64,000 nucleotides of DNA from Actinobacillus minor NM305 (GTDB taxonomy: Bacteria > Pseudomonadota > Gammaproteobacteria > Enterobacterales > Pasteurellaceae). The stretch is from contig NZ_ACQL01000085.1 of the NCBI RefSeq assembly GCF_000175195.1, forward strand, positions 62,001 to 126,000, read 5' to 3'. The notes under the pieces were generated by a model, which did no database searches, was not told the DNA's origin, and saw only the letters and a list, made by a program, of their open reading frames with translations. The position numbers were made by a program, and so were the translations under genes. Below, piece after piece: positions 47,366-56,363 of this stretch (positions are counted from its first letter, which is position 1; every line of letters begins with the position of its first letter).

Positions 47366-48952
47366 TTAATTGTTCACATAAGCTTCTTCATCACGCTCAC
47401 CTAATGGTTTAAGCATAGTAAAGAAAAGAACGATACAAACAATAGTAATCGCAAAACCAATATAAACAGAGAGTTGGTAGTCTAAACCAAAACCAATTTT
47501 GTTATATGCTAAGTAAGTTGCACATACTGTTGTAATAAACCACGCTGGAATTGAACATACCCAGTGGAATTTATTATAACGATAGAGGTATGCGGCAGCG
47601 GTCCATAACATAACCATTGCAGTCATTTGGTTTGCCCAAGTGAAGTAACGCCATAGTACGCTAAAGTCGATTCTTGAAACGATAAAGCCTAACACAAATA
47701 ATGGTATTGCAATCATTAAGCGTTTCGGTAATGAGCGTTGGTCAATATGGAAAATTTCTGCTAATTGTAAACGCGCAGCACGGAAAGCTGTATCACCAGA
47801 AGTAATCGGTAATACGACAACCCCTAATACAGCAAAGATGCCACCAATAAAGCCTAAGAAGTGTAATGAGCTATCATAAACGACTTTAGATGGTGAACCA
47901 GCTGAAATGGCATCTTGAAGGGCTTGAGGGCTTTCATAGAATGCAAGACCCACCATACACCAAATTAATGCAATTACACCTTCAGTAATCATCGCACCAT
48001 AGAAAATAAAACGACCTTCACTCTCATTTTCCGCACAACGAGCCATTAACGGAGTTTGTGTTGCGTGGAAACCAGATAATGCACCACAAGAAATAGTAAG
48101 GAATAATAATGGCCATACAGGTACATCACCTTTTACTTGGAAGTTTTGTGCAAATTTTTCCCAAGTTAAACCTTGCCCATCTTGATTGATAGTACGGAAG
48201 AACTCAATTGGGTCCGTTGCACTAAAGTGAGAGGTTACTAAACCATAAACCATGCCCACAGACATAAAGAGTAATAATGCACCAAAGAATGGGTAGATTC
48301 GACCAATGATTTTATCAACCGGTAATAAGGTTGCTAAAATATAGTATGCAAAAATGATAGCCGTCCACACTGCAACAACCGTTGCTTTATCCATTCCCCA
48401 GACAGTTAAACCACCTGCTTCCACCGCTTTATGTACTGCTTCCGCATCACCTAATTGTAATGCGCCTTGAGAAGCACCAAGAACGTCCATTGTAATTGTT
48501 CCCATTAGCTGCGCTGGGCTTGCAACGAAAACAACACCAACAAGAAGTAATAATACTAATGCTAAAGTATTGATAAAGGCTTTTACCGGACGTCCTAAAA
48601 ACTTACCGGCTAAATAAGGCATTGTTGCTCCACCGTGGCGAATACTTAGCATACCGCAGAAATAATCGTGCACTGCACCGGCAAAAATACAACCTAACAC
48701 AATCCAGAGCATGGCGACAGGTCCATATAATGCCCCGAGAATTGGACCAAAAATCGGACCGGTTCCAGCGATATTAAGTAACTGGATTAACCAAATTTTG
48801 GTTTTTGACATTGGCATATAATCTACGCCATCATTAACAGAGTAAGCTGGTGTTTGACGTTTTGGGTTAATTACGAAGATTTTTTCAATAATTTTCCCGT
48901 AAATGAAGTAGCCCAATACAAGAATGGCCACACAGAAAAAAAACCACAACAT
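47366..48952 (-). CDS. cstA: CstA-family carbon-starvation transporter
   Basis: A 528-residue inner-membrane protein with about 15 spans, shorter than E. coli CstA (about 700) but of the length common in Pasteurellaceae. LLNIAGTGPIFGPILGALYGP near residues 58-78 and SGDTAFRAARL near residue 393 are the family signatures. Family members import pyruvate or peptides under nutrient limitation. A near-perfect CRP site lies 112 bases upstream, consistent with induction by cAMP. Confidence 0.92.
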   Translation of the reverse strand: MLWFFFCVAILVLGYFIYGKIIEKIFVINPKRQTPAYSVNDGVDYMPMSKTKIWLIQLLNIAGTGPIFGPILGALYGPVAMLWIVLGCIFAGAVHDYFCGMLSIRHGGATMPYLAGKFLGRPVKAFINTLALVLLLLVGVVFVASPAQLMGTITMDVLGASQGALQLGDAEAVHKAVEAGGLTVWGMDKATVVAVWTAIIFAYYILATLLPVDKIIGRIYPFFGALLLFMSVGMVYGLVTSHFSATDPIEFFRTINQDGQGLTWEKFAQNFQVKGDVPVWPLLFLTISCGALSGFHATQTPLMARCAENESEGRFIFYGAMITEGVIALIWCMVGLAFYESPQALQDAISAGSPSKVVYDSSLHFLGFIGGIFAVLGVVVLPITSGDTAFRAARLQLAEIFHIDQRSLPKRLMIAIPLFVLGFIVSRIDFSVLWRYFTWANQMTAMVMLWTAAAYLYRYNKFHWVCSIPAWFITTVCATYLAYNKIGFGLDYQLSVYIGFAITIVCIVLFFTMLKPLGERDEEAYVNN

Positions 48953-49063
48953 ATAGAGTTCCTAATTTAAAAAATAGAAAATGAGCCAAAAGGCGGCTTA
49001 TTCTAGTGATTTATGTTAAAAAAGTAAATCAAGATAACTATATATGAAAAAATTTGTAAAAAA

Positions 49064-49079
49064 TGTGATAAAGATCACA
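49064..49079. promoter_or_regulatory. Strong CRP site upstream of cstA
   Basis: TGTGATAAAGATCACA has both TGTGA and TCACA half-sites at the correct 6-base spacing, 112 bases before cstA. CRP control of cstA is known in E. coli. Confidence 0.85.
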
Positions 49080-49171
49080 ATTTCACAATCCATTTGGAGA
49101 GGGATTCACTTTATTTTTTATGTGGTAATTAAAGGAAAGCGGTTAATTTTTAAGTTTATTTAGCAAAAAGA

Positions 49172-49195
49172 AAGCCTCTTTATTCAAAGAGGCTT
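49172..49195 (-). terminator. Terminator of the NlpE-like gene
   Basis: A 10-bp stem AAGCCTCTTT/AAAGAGGCTT with a four-base loop; on the minus strand it is followed by a T-rich run. Starts 8 bases after the gene's stop. Confidence 0.85.
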
Positions 49196-49202
49196 ATAGA
49201 AA

Positions 49203-49580
49203 TTATTTCGTGACTTTCAATAATTTATAATTCAACTGGCTATTTTTAACTACATTGCCACTTGTATCACAAATTTCTGCATAACCATCTGTCACTTGGA
49301 ATGCTAAGCTACCAGAATCTTGTTCTAAGCGGATAACATTTGATTTATTTTGATCCCAAGTAAACTTACCCTTGTCTGTAAAAGCATACTCTTTACTGTT
49401 TTTAAAATAAATAGTGTTATATTGGTAAGTATTATCGGCATTTAAAATTAACTCAGCCTGAATTTTATCGCAATCTGCACAAGGTAATACTCCTTGATAA
49501 GTCCCTGCCACATTCTTTTTCGGTAGCATTGAACAAGCCCCTAACAATGTAGCCAGTGTAATCACTGCGATTTTTTTCAT
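49203..49580 (-). CDS. NlpE-like N-terminal-domain lipoprotein
   Basis: A 125-residue lipoprotein: lipobox LGAC with Cys16, then an NlpE N-terminal-type beta-barrel domain beginning GTYQGVLPCADCDKIQAELIL, where the Cys-x2-Cys motif is typical. E. coli NlpE senses surface contact, copper and lipoprotein defects through the Cpx system; the second C-terminal domain of NlpE is missing here. The frame is open to 49604, but the ATG at 49580 with AGAGGAA before it gives the clean signal peptide. Confidence 0.85.
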   Translation of the reverse strand: MKKIAVITLATLLGACSMLPKKNVAGTYQGVLPCADCDKIQAELILNADNTYQYNTIYFKNSKEYAFTDKGKFTWDQNKSNVIRLEQDSGSLAFQVTDGYAEICDTSGNVVKNSQLNYKLLKVTK

Positions 49581-49600
49581 CTTTTTTTCCTCTTCATTTA

Positions 49601-49906
49601 TCAATGTTTAAAATTCGGATTAACTTTAAATAGGCATTCGCTTACTTGAGGATAATCGTGACGAATGAGTGCCAAGATTTCAGCTTGTTGTAATTGTAAG
49701 CCTTGACGTATTGTCGCATTTGGCACATCAAAGATAAGTTGATTATCAACTAAATTCACAATGCGGTAAAGCCCACGATATTGATTAGGCAATAATTTCT
49801 GAATTTTTTGATTTAAATCATTTAATTCATTTGCTCGTTGGACAATTTTTGTCAGGCTTGAGTTCTGTAAAATATCCGTTATATTTTTAATTGAGTGATT
49901 TTTCAT
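49601..49906 (-). CDS. DciA-like (DUF721) protein
   Basis: A 101-residue protein of the DUF721/DciA family: helical N-terminal part, then a KH-like core LLPNQYRGLYRIVNLVDNQLIFDVPNATIRQGLQLQQAEIL. DciA is the loader of the DnaB replicative helicase in most bacteria that lack DnaC. It is 102 bases or so from tehB and overlaps the extended frame of the following lipoprotein gene only slightly. The C-terminal tail is short compared with typical DciA. Confidence 0.75.
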   Translation of the reverse strand: MKNHSIKNITDILQNSSLTKIVQRANELNDLNQKIQKLLPNQYRGLYRIVNLVDNQLIFDVPNATIRQGLQLQQAEILALIRHDYPQVSECLFKVNPNFKH

Positions 49907-49955
49907 CGGAAAAGTGGCACAGCAATTGCCGTGCCAAGATTAAGTAAAGAATAGA

Positions 49956-50828
49956 TTATTTTACTCTTTTTGCTAACATAGTTGCAAAACGTAATTGAAT
50001 ACGGTTGCCGTTAGCATCTGTTTTATGCAAATGTCCAAGATCTTCATTATATTTAACCAATTCCCAATCTTGATAATAGTTTGCAAGCTCTCCCTCACTA
50101 AAAGTAAACGAGAATGGCATTGGACAAGGGTAATCTTCGGTACTCATTGCACAAACAATTAAGTTATAACCACCAACTTTGGTATTTTTCTGCATATTCT
50201 CAATAATAGCAGGGATACGCTCACGGTTTAGGAACATCATAACCACCGTAGAAACAATGAAATCATATTCAGCATTTTCTGTGCCAATGTTTGCTTGGTT
50301 AATATCGTAAACCGCTGTATCAATCTTCGTTAGCGCTTCTTTTTCTATCACATAATTTAAGAAATCAATGCTCTCTTGATTATGATCGACAGCCGTTACA
50401 TCAAATCCTAACAAATTGAGGTAAAGAGAATTTCGCCCACGTCCACAGCCTAAATCTAAGGCTTTCCCGCCTTTTACATAATTCACAGCATTGATGACTT
50501 CAGAATGGGTTGTCGTTAAATTATATTTCTTAGCATAGAAATCTTCTGCCGTACAATAAAATGCTAATTGACATTCTAAATCGTCTGAAGTGGCTTCAAC
50601 CCTATGCCAAACTTGAGGCTCAACAAAAGGAGGTTGATATTCTGCATCAAATAGACTCTCACTGATTACTTCGCCTTCTTCCGTTAATTCATAAAATTTG
50701 AGCGAGCCTTTTAATAGGGTTAATTTTGCCCAAGTCCCCACTTTGGTATTATGTTTTTCTTGGAACATTTGCGGTAAGGTGTCTTTTGTCCAAACGGGCA
50801 TCTGTTTATAGCAGATAAGATTTTCCAT
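49956..50828 (-). CDS. tehB: Tellurite-resistance methyltransferase TehB
   Basis: A 290-residue SAM-dependent methyltransferase of the long Haemophilus type: an N-terminal cupin-like domain (about residues 1-90, MPVWTKDTLPQMFQEKHNTK) fused to a methyltransferase domain with the SAM motif ALDLGCGRGRNSLYLNLLGFDVTAVD. TehB methylates tellurite and gives resistance to it and to oxidative stress. The frame continues to 50888, but the ATG at 50828 has AAGGA upstream and matches the family start. Confidence 0.95.
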   Translation of the reverse strand: MENLICYKQMPVWTKDTLPQMFQEKHNTKVGTWAKLTLLKGSLKFYELTEEGEVISESLFDAEYQPPFVEPQVWHRVEATSDDLECQLAFYCTAEDFYAKKYNLTTTHSEVINAVNYVKGGKALDLGCGRGRNSLYLNLLGFDVTAVDHNQESIDFLNYVIEKEALTKIDTAVYDINQANIGTENAEYDFIVSTVVMMFLNRERIPAIIENMQKNTKVGGYNLIVCAMSTEDYPCPMPFSFTFSEGELANYYQDWELVKYNEDLGHLHKTDANGNRIQLRFATMLAKRVK

Positions 50829-50891
50829 GTTTTTTCCTTCAAAAATAAATGATATTTGGCATTTTATCACTCTATCTTCTGAAGGCAATAA

Positions 50892-50916
50892 AAATCCGAC
50901 TAAAAAAGTCGGATTT
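50892..50916 (-). terminator. Terminator downstream of the YciU-like gene
   Basis: A 10-bp perfect stem AAATCCGACT/AGTCGGATTT with a five-base loop, read on the minus strand into TTTATT. It separates the upstream minus-strand genes from tehB. Confidence 0.85.
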
Positions 50917-50940
50917 AAATTTCAAGCGGTCAAATTTTTA

Positions 50941-51252
50941 TTATTCTTTCCAAACAACGTGATATTCACGGTTTTCAGCATCATGAGAAATGAGGAATTT
51001 AGCAAAAACGTCATCCATTTCATCTTTTTCATTCACTAAACCTACCCATACTTCGGCAAAAGCCTCCGGATCAATTAATGTTCCGATTTCTTCATCCCAG
51101 TTATCAGCGGTTTCCACCATTTCAACGGCGCCACGTTCTTCAAACTGCAAGTTAAAAAGTAAAATATCTGCAGGATCAAGGTTTTCTCCTGCCATTTCCA
51201 AGAAAATATCATAAGCAATATCAATTGCTTCATCTGGGGTTAATTTCGTCAT
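50941..51252 (-). CDS. YciU/HI1450-type double-stranded-DNA mimic
   Basis: A 103-residue, strongly acidic protein nearly identical in pattern to Haemophilus HI1450 (DUF440): [38 protein letters not shown] at residues 4-41, then [44 protein letters not shown]1450 was proposed from its structure to mimic DNA and to bind the HU protein. Co-directional with rsmD, four bases after its stop, so the two share a transcript. Confidence 0.93.
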   Translation of the reverse strand: MTKLTPDEAIDIAYDIFLEMAGENLDPADILLFNLQFEERGAVEMVETADNWDEEIGTLIDPEAFAEVWVGLVNEKDEMDDVFAKFLISHDAENREYHVVWKE

Positions 51253-51255
51253 GTC

Positions 51256-51858
51256 TTACTCACTTTTTAAAGGGATTAATTGAATTAATCGACTGGTTAC
51301 CATACCTGCTGATTTCTCTTTAATTATTTGCCAACCTTCCGGTAATACTAAAGGTGGGTGATCTTTTTCCGTTTCAACATAGATAATTGCTTGTGCTGAG
51401 AGCCAATGATTTTGGGCGAGCAATGCTAACACTTTAGGAACAAGTTGATGATGAAACGGTGGATCAATAAAAATGACATCAAAAGGCTTGTCTTGATTTG
51501 GTTTCGCTAAGAATTGAAGCGTATCTACATTAAAGACCACGCCTTTTTCTGTTTTTAACTTCTCAAGATTTTTTTTCAACTGTGCCGCCGCATTGGTAAA
51601 TTTTTCAAGAAAAACCACCGCTTGTGCTTGGCGAGAAAGGGCTTCTATGCCTAAAGAACCACTTCCAGCAAAACAATCTAAACAGCGACTATCTGCGATA
51701 TCGCTCATTAACCAATTAAATAAGGTTTCTTTTACACGATCTGTGGTCGGTCTTAGCCCTTCGGCATTTAAGACGGGAAGTTTTCGCCCTCGCCATAAAC
51801 CGGCAATAACTCTTACTTCGCCGAGAGATTGTTGTTTTTGTGTTGATTTTGCTTTCAT
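51256..51858 (-). CDS. rsmD: 16S rRNA m2G966 methyltransferase RsmD
   Basis: A 200-residue SAM-dependent enzyme methylating G966 of 16S rRNA. GEVRVIAGLWRGRKLPV at the N-terminus, LRPTTDRVKETLFNWLM, the SAM loop CLDCFAGSGSLGIEALSR and the catalytic DPPF (in VIFIDPPFHH) are all present. The frame remains open to 51918, but the upstream codons read through a terminator; the ATG at 51858 matches the family. Confidence 0.95.
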   Translation of the reverse strand: MKAKSTQKQQSLGEVRVIAGLWRGRKLPVLNAEGLRPTTDRVKETLFNWLMSDIADSRCLDCFAGSGSLGIEALSRQAQAVVFLEKFTNAAAQLKKNLEKLKTEKGVVFNVDTLQFLAKPNQDKPFDVIFIDPPFHHQLVPKVLALLAQNHWLSAQAIIYVETEKDHPPLVLPEGWQIIKEKSAGMVTSRLIQLIPLKSE

Positions 51859-51882
51859 AATATAGAAAAAATAAAGTGAAAA

Positions 51883-51909
51883 GGTATTACCCCAAAATAA
51901 GGTAATACC
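51883..51909 (-). terminator. Terminator downstream of ilvGM
   Basis: GGTATTACC and GGTAATACC form a 9-bp stem with a nine-base loop; on the minus strand TTTTCACTTTATTTT follows. It ends the ilvGM transcript before rsmD. Confidence 0.8.
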
Positions 51910-51918
51910 CCATATCAT

Positions 51919-52146
51919 CTACTGATTATAATCCACTTCGACTATATCAATCAATTTTTCAAGCTGTGTAACCAGTAAAGAAAGCTCTCGGCTACTTTGT
52001 ACAACAAGCGATAATACCAGCACCTTTTGTTGAATCTCCGCACTTAGTGTACAAAGTTCAAAGCCTCGATGTCTTACCACTCGTAAAATACGTTCCAACG
52101 TTTCTGGGCGTTGATGTGCTTTTAAGGTTAAATGATACTGTTGCAT
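51919..52146 (-). CDS. ilvM: Acetolactate synthase II small subunit IlvM
   Basis: A 75-residue ACT-domain regulatory subunit of acetohydroxyacid synthase II: YHLTLKAHQRPETLERILRVVRHRGFELCTLSAE. It stabilises and activates the large subunit IlvG, encoded directly upstream, with a one-base overlap of stop and start. The type II isozyme is typically insensitive to valine. ilvD and ilvA, which follow ilvGM in enteric bacteria, are not here. Confidence 0.92.
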   Translation of the reverse strand: MQQYHLTLKAHQRPETLERILRVVRHRGFELCTLSAEIQQKVLVLSLVVQSSRELSLLVTQLEKLIDIVEVDYNQ

Positions 52147-53801
52147 TAGTTTTTCTCCTCATCAAGCATATCAGTATTACAAGCACCCGGTGGAACTAAC
52201 GGCCAAACGTTGCTTTCTTCCGGAATACAAACGTGAAGTAAATAAGCGCCTTTAGCATTTAACAAGCGGTCTAAAGCGTCAGACACTTCACCAGCCTTTT
52301 CAATGCGTTCAGCCGGAATATCAAATGCTTTTGCTAACATCACAAAATCAGGATTATCATCCAAAATGGTTTCACTGTGACGTGCTTTAAAGAAGAGAGA
52401 TTGCCATTGTCTTACCATGCCTAAACGCTGATTATCCAGCAGTAAAATTTTCACCGGCAGATTTCCACGCTTAATTGAGCCAAGCTCTTGTACATTCATC
52501 ATAAAAGAGCCATCCCCCGTGATTAAAATCACAGGATCAGTTGGGCGTGCTTTTACCGCACCAATGGCGGCGGGTAGACCAAATCCCATCGTGCCATAGC
52601 CGGCAGACGTAATAAAATTCTCTGGCGCAAAATGCTGCATATGCTGTGCCGACCACATTTGATGCTGACCAACATCTGTTGTGATGACGGCGTTTTTCGG
52701 TTTACGCTGCGAAAGTGTGTGTAGTAAAGCGGTTGGTTCAATAACGCCTTCCCCCTGGTTTTCCACATAAGAAAAATCAAGTCTGCTTTTTAATTGGCGG
52801 ATATGGTCACGCCAGTTGTCAATGTTTAACGGTTGGGTAAGGGCATTTACCGCTTCAATTAAATCGCCTTTTAATGCCACATTTGCTTGACGAAGTTTAT
52901 TGATTTCAGCAGCATCAATATCAATGTGAATGACTTTTGCATGAGGTGCAAAGGTATCTAATTTACCGGTAACCCTATCATCAAATCGAGCACCACAGGC
53001 AATCAATAGATCGCACTCTTGAACCGCATAGTTTGCCGCACGAGTGCCGTGCATGCCTATCATCCCCATATATAACGGGTCTTCTGGTGAAATAGTTCCT
53101 AAGCCTTTTAAGGTTGAAACCGAAGGCATTTGAGTTACTTCAAGGAAATTTCTGACCGCTTGTACCCCTCCAGCCATACCAACACCACCGCCTACATATA
53201 AGATCGGTTTAGTAGCTTGCTTGAGCAATTCAAAAGCGATGGTTAATTTTGTGGGATCTTGTGAATTTGCAAGATCTTTCTCATATTTAACCGCTTGTGC
53301 TGACGTTGGAGCAACTTGAATATCTTTAGGAATATCAACTAACACCGGTCCGGGTCTGCCACTTTGTGCAATTTGAAAGGCTTTTGCGATGATTTCCGGT
53401 AATTCTTCAATACTTTGCACAATAAAACTATGTTTAGTGCAAGCTAAGGAAAGTCCTAAAACATCGGCTTCTTGGAAAGCATCGGTGCCAATTAGTGGGC
53501 TAGCAACCTGCCCTGTAATGGCAACAATAGGAATAGAATCGGCTAAGGCATCGCCTAAACCAGTAATTAAATTTGCAGCCCCCGGGCCTGATGTCGCAAT
53601 ACATACGCCAACTTTGCCTGTTGATCTTGCATAACCAATCGCTGCCATTGCAGCACCTTGCTCATTACGACAAAGAAGATGATCTAACCCTGAGTCATAA
53701 ATTGCATCATAAGTTGGCATAATTGCCCCACCGGGGTAACCAAATAAGTGTGTTACGCCCTGTGCTTTTAAACTTTCTATTACTAAAGTCGAGCCGTTCA
53801 T
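52146..53801 (-). CDS. ilvG: Acetolactate synthase II large subunit IlvG
   Basis: A 551-residue thiamine-diphosphate enzyme that condenses pyruvate to acetolactate (or with 2-ketobutyrate), the first common step to isoleucine, valine and leucine. [19 protein letters not shown], the catalytic Glu in [11 protein letters not shown], the FAD-region segments, and the ThDP motif [29 protein letters not shown] near residue 430 are intact. The full frame is present, unlike E. coli K-12 ilvG. AAGGA is 11 bases before the ATG. Confidence 0.95.
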   Translation of the reverse strand: MNGSTLVIESLKAQGVTHLFGYPGGAIMPTYDAIYDSGLDHLLCRNEQGAAMAAIGYARSTGKVGVCIATSGPGAANLITGLGDALADSIPIVAITGQVASPLIGTDAFQEADVLGLSLACTKHSFIVQSIEELPEIIAKAFQIAQSGRPGPVLVDIPKDIQVAPTSAQAVKYEKDLANSQDPTKLTIAFELLKQATKPILYVGGGVGMAGGVQAVRNFLEVTQMPSVSTLKGLGTISPEDPLYMGMIGMHGTRAANYAVQECDLLIACGARFDDRVTGKLDTFAPHAKVIHIDIDAAEINKLRQANVALKGDLIEAVNALTQPLNIDNWRDHIRQLKSRLDFSYVENQGEGVIEPTALLHTLSQRKPKNAVITTDVGQHQMWSAQHMQHFAPENFITSAGYGTMGFGLPAAIGAVKARPTDPVILITGDGSFMMNVQELGSIKRGNLPVKILLLDNQRLGMVRQWQSLFFKARHSETILDDNPDFVMLAKAFDIPAERIEKAGEVSDALDRLLNAKGAYLLHVCIPEESNVWPLVPPGACNTDMLDEEKN

Positions 53802-53926
53802 TAAACGTTGTGTTCCTTTGCTATTTTTAATACTTGATGGAAAGGTTTATTCATAACATAAAATCCCCTTTTTTTAAATTCTATTTTGCAAATTTTATGA
53901 AATTTTTACGGATAACTCACAACTAA

Positions 53927-53942
53927 AAGCAAACGTTTACGT
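53927..53942. promoter_or_regulatory. PurR-like operator between ilvG and nrfA
   Basis: AAGCAAACGTTTACGT matches the PurR box ACGCAAACGTTTTCGT at 14 of 16 positions, about 126 bases before ilvG. Other LacI-family regulators have similar sites, so the owner is uncertain. Confidence 0.5.
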
Positions 53943-53994
53943 TTCTCTTGAGAGAGAACATTTTTTTCTTGGTATCAATTTAGGTATACACCCC

Positions 53995-54010
53995 TACCCA
54001 TAAGGAGTTA
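53995..54010 (+). promoter_or_regulatory. Probable NarP 7-2-7 site upstream of nrfA
   Basis: TACCCAT-AA-GGAGTTA: the first heptamer fits TACYYMT perfectly, the second fits at 5 of 7. NarP control of nrf is known in Haemophilus influenzae. Confidence 0.5.
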
Positions 54011-54059
54011 TTTTGCTGAAAACCCCTATAACCATAACGAGGTATTTCACGATTTTTTG

Positions 54060-54073
54060 TTGATTTATTTCAA
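54060..54073 (+). promoter_or_regulatory. FNR site upstream of nrfA
   Basis: TTGATTTATTTCAA fits TTGAT-N4-ATCAA at 9 of 10 specified positions, about 133 bases before the nrfA start. Anaerobic activation of nrf by FNR is established in relatives. Confidence 0.65.
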
Positions 54074-54199
54074 AGAAAGTGAATTTTACCGTAGCAAAGA
54101 AGAGATGAATTTTATATGCTCGCACGCGTATAACAGTATATATCTTATTGTTTAATAAGAAGAATTCTCATTCAATTGATCCTTGTGGGGGGACTTAAA

Positions 54200-55705
54200 G
54201 TGAAACGTTTAACTAAAAGTTTAGCAATGGCAACGATTGCCATGTTGGGCTGTTTATCATCTTCGGCATGGGCTGAAGAAAAAACGGCTGAAAGCTTAAC
54301 AGATAAAGCTTTAAAACATGAAAAATTAGGGGTTGAAGTGGAATCAGCAAACCATAAATTCGCTGAAAAATATCCACTTCAATATAACTCTTGGAAAGCG
54401 ACTTCTGAATCAACAGATCGTGGTAGTGCATTAGCAATTGACCCTCGTTATGTTGTTTTATGGGCTGGTTATGCTTTCTCTAAAGAGTATAACAAACCTC
54501 GTGGACACTACTATTCTGTAACAGATGTGCGTGATATTTTACGTACAGGCGCACCTAAAGATGAAAATGATGGTCCTCAACCTATGGCGTGTTGGACTTG
54601 TAAAGGTCCAGATGTAGCACGTTTAATCGAAGAAAAAGGTGAACGTGGTTACTTTGATCCAAAATGGGCGAAATATGGTGCGGAAATCGTAAACTCAATT
54701 GGTTGTGCAGACTGCCACGACACAAAATCAAAAGATTTCCAAGAGGGTAAACCAGCATTACGTATTGCGCGCCCTCATGTATTACGTGCTTTAGAAACAG
54801 TAGGTTGGAAATTTGAAGACCTCGACAAGCATGGCAAACGTGTAGCGGTTTGTGCAAACTGCCACGTTGAGTATTACTTCAAAGATAAGAAAGATGTTAC
54901 TTTCCCATGGAATAACGGTGTGGACGTTGGTAGTATTGAGAAATACTATGATGAACGTCAATTTACAGACTGGACACATAAATTATCTCGTGCTCCAATG
55001 TTAAAAGCACAACACCCTGATTTTGAAATTTGGGCGCAAGGGGTTCATGGTAAAAATGGCGTGACTTGTATCGACTGCCATATGCCGAAAGTAAAAGATA
55101 AAGATGGTAAAGTTTATACTGATCACAAAATCGGTAATCCATTCGATCAATTTGATGCAACTTGTAAAACCTGCCACGAGCAAAGCAAAGAAACCTTGCA
55201 AAAACGTGTAGCAGAACACAAAAAACAAGTGAAAGATGCCATGATCAAATTAGAAGATCAGTTAGTTAAAGCTCACTTCGAAGCAAAAGCTGCATGGGAT
55301 AACGGTGCAACAGAAGAAGAGATGAAAGACATCTTAACGGCAATCCGTCACGCTCAATGGCGTTGGGACTACTCAGCGGCAGGTCACGGTAGCCACATTC
55401 ATGCACCAGATGTAACATTACACGTGATTGCAACAGGTATTGACCGCGCAGCCGATGCTCGTGCGAAATTAGGTGTAGTATTAGCGAAACACGGTGTTAC
55501 AACACCAGTTGCAATTCCAGATATTTCAACACGTGAAAAAGCACAACAAGCGATTGGCTTAGATATTCCTAAAGAACAAGCTGCAAAAGATGAATTCTTA
55601 AAAACAGTTGTACCACAATGGGAAGCTCAAGCACGTGAAAAAGGTTTATTACCTGCTAAAGAAGAGCCAAAAGCAGTTGTCGCACCAAAAGCAGAAGCAA
55701 AATAA
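54200..55705 (+). CDS. nrfA: Ammonia-forming cytochrome c552 nitrite reductase NrfA
   Basis: A 501-residue periplasmic pentahaem enzyme reducing nitrite to ammonium with six electrons. After the signal peptide (cut near AWAEE), the active-site haem has the special CWTCK motif, and four CxxCH motifs follow (CADCH, CANCH, CIDCH, CKTCH). The frame opens at 54176, but the GTG at 54200 begins the canonical signal peptide [15 protein letters not shown] and has a six-G ribosome site seven bases upstream. The C-terminal tail ([16 protein letters not shown]) is longer than in E. coli NrfA. First gene of nrfABCD. Confidence 0.97.
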   Translation: MKRLTKSLAMATIAMLGCLSSSAWAEEKTAESLTDKALKHEKLGVEVESANHKFAEKYPLQYNSWKATSESTDRGSALAIDPRYVVLWAGYAFSKEYNKPRGHYYSVTDVRDILRTGAPKDENDGPQPMACWTCKGPDVARLIEEKGERGYFDPKWAKYGAEIVNSIGCADCHDTKSKDFQEGKPALRIARPHVLRALETVGWKFEDLDKHGKRVAVCANCHVEYYFKDKKDVTFPWNNGVDVGSIEKYYDERQFTDWTHKLSRAPMLKAQHPDFEIWAQGVHGKNGVTCIDCHMPKVKDKDGKVYTDHKIGNPFDQFDATCKTCHEQSKETLQKRVAEHKKQVKDAMIKLEDQLVKAHFEAKAAWDNGATEEEMKDILTAIRHAQWRWDYSAAGHGSHIHAPDVTLHVIATGIDRAADARAKLGVVLAKHGVTTPVAIPDISTREKAQQAIGLDIPKEQAAKDEFLKTVVPQWEAQAREKGLLPAKEEPKAVVAPKAEAK

Positions 55706-55724
55706 TTGAAGCTTGAGGTGAATT

Positions 55725-56363
55725 ATGAAAAATATCATTTCCAAAGCAGGGCGAGCAATCGCCCTACAAGCGGTCGTTTTTGCTGGTCTTTTTGCGATTT
55801 CTACTGTAAATGCTGAAATGCCGGCACAGCCTAAACCGCTATGGACAGAGCAATCTGACAGCAAAATGGCAGAAGAAGCTCGCCGTGATCCTAATAAATA
55901 CTGTACGCAGTGTCACGAAACAGCAAATGCAACAGGTAAACCATTTAGCCATGCGGGTAAACACTTTCAAGAAAGTGCGAAAAGCCCAAATAGTGGCAAA
56001 CAAGTAACCTGTGTAAGCTGCCACGGAAACATCTCTGAAGATCACCGTAAAGGTGTGAAAGATGTGATGCGTTTTAATGCTCAAGGTAAAGCAAGCAATG
56101 ACAAGTTAGAACGCTCCGTTCACGAACAAAATCAAGTTTGTGTCGCTTGCCATACGGAAGATAAATTACGTGAAAAATTCTGGGCGCACGATACACACGC
56201 AAACAAAATTGCTTGTGCAAACTGCCACGAACTTCACCCGGAAAAAGATCCGATGAAAGACATTCCTGAAAAACAACGTATTAAACTTTGTACAGATTGT
56301 CATACCCGTATCCAAGCTAAAAAAGAAGAAGCTAACGCTCAGGAAGCTAAGGAAAATAAATAA
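55725..56363 (+). CDS. nrfB: Pentahaem electron-transfer protein NrfB
   Basis: A 212-residue periplasmic cytochrome that carries electrons to NrfA. Signal peptide ends near VNAEM; five CxxCH motifs follow in order (CTQCH, CVSCH, CVACH, CANCH, CTDCH). A charged tail rich in Lys, Glu and Ala closes the protein. It lies 19 bases after nrfA and overlaps the nrfC start by one base (TAATG). Confidence 0.95.
   Translation: MKNIISKAGRAIALQAVVFAGLFAISTVNAEMPAQPKPLWTEQSDSKMAEEARRDPNKYCTQCHETANATGKPFSHAGKHFQESAKSPNSGKQVTCVSCHGNISEDHRKGVKDVMRFNAQGKASNDKLERSVHEQNQVCVACHTEDKLREKFWAHDTHANKIACANCHELHPEKDPMKDIPEKQRIKLCTDCHTRIQAKKEEANAQEAKENK

Larger units (their letters stand above)
53802..54199. other. Divergent ilvG/nrfA control region
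   Basis: About 400 bases holding both promoters. On the ilvG side there is a 17-codon frame ending in the ilvG start and a PurR-like box; on the nrfA side there are NarP-like and FNR-like sites and a GGGGGG ribosome site. No convincing Ile/Val/Leu-rich leader peptide or attenuator was found. Confidence 0.7.

Noticed and set aside
51859-51918. Longer N-terminus of RsmD
   Set aside because: Those codons pass through the ilvGM terminator stem, and family members start at MKAKS-like sequence.
53802-53900. Classical ilv attenuator with Ile/Val/Leu-rich leader peptide
   Set aside because: The only small frame has scattered branched-chain codons and no terminator/antiterminator pair was found.
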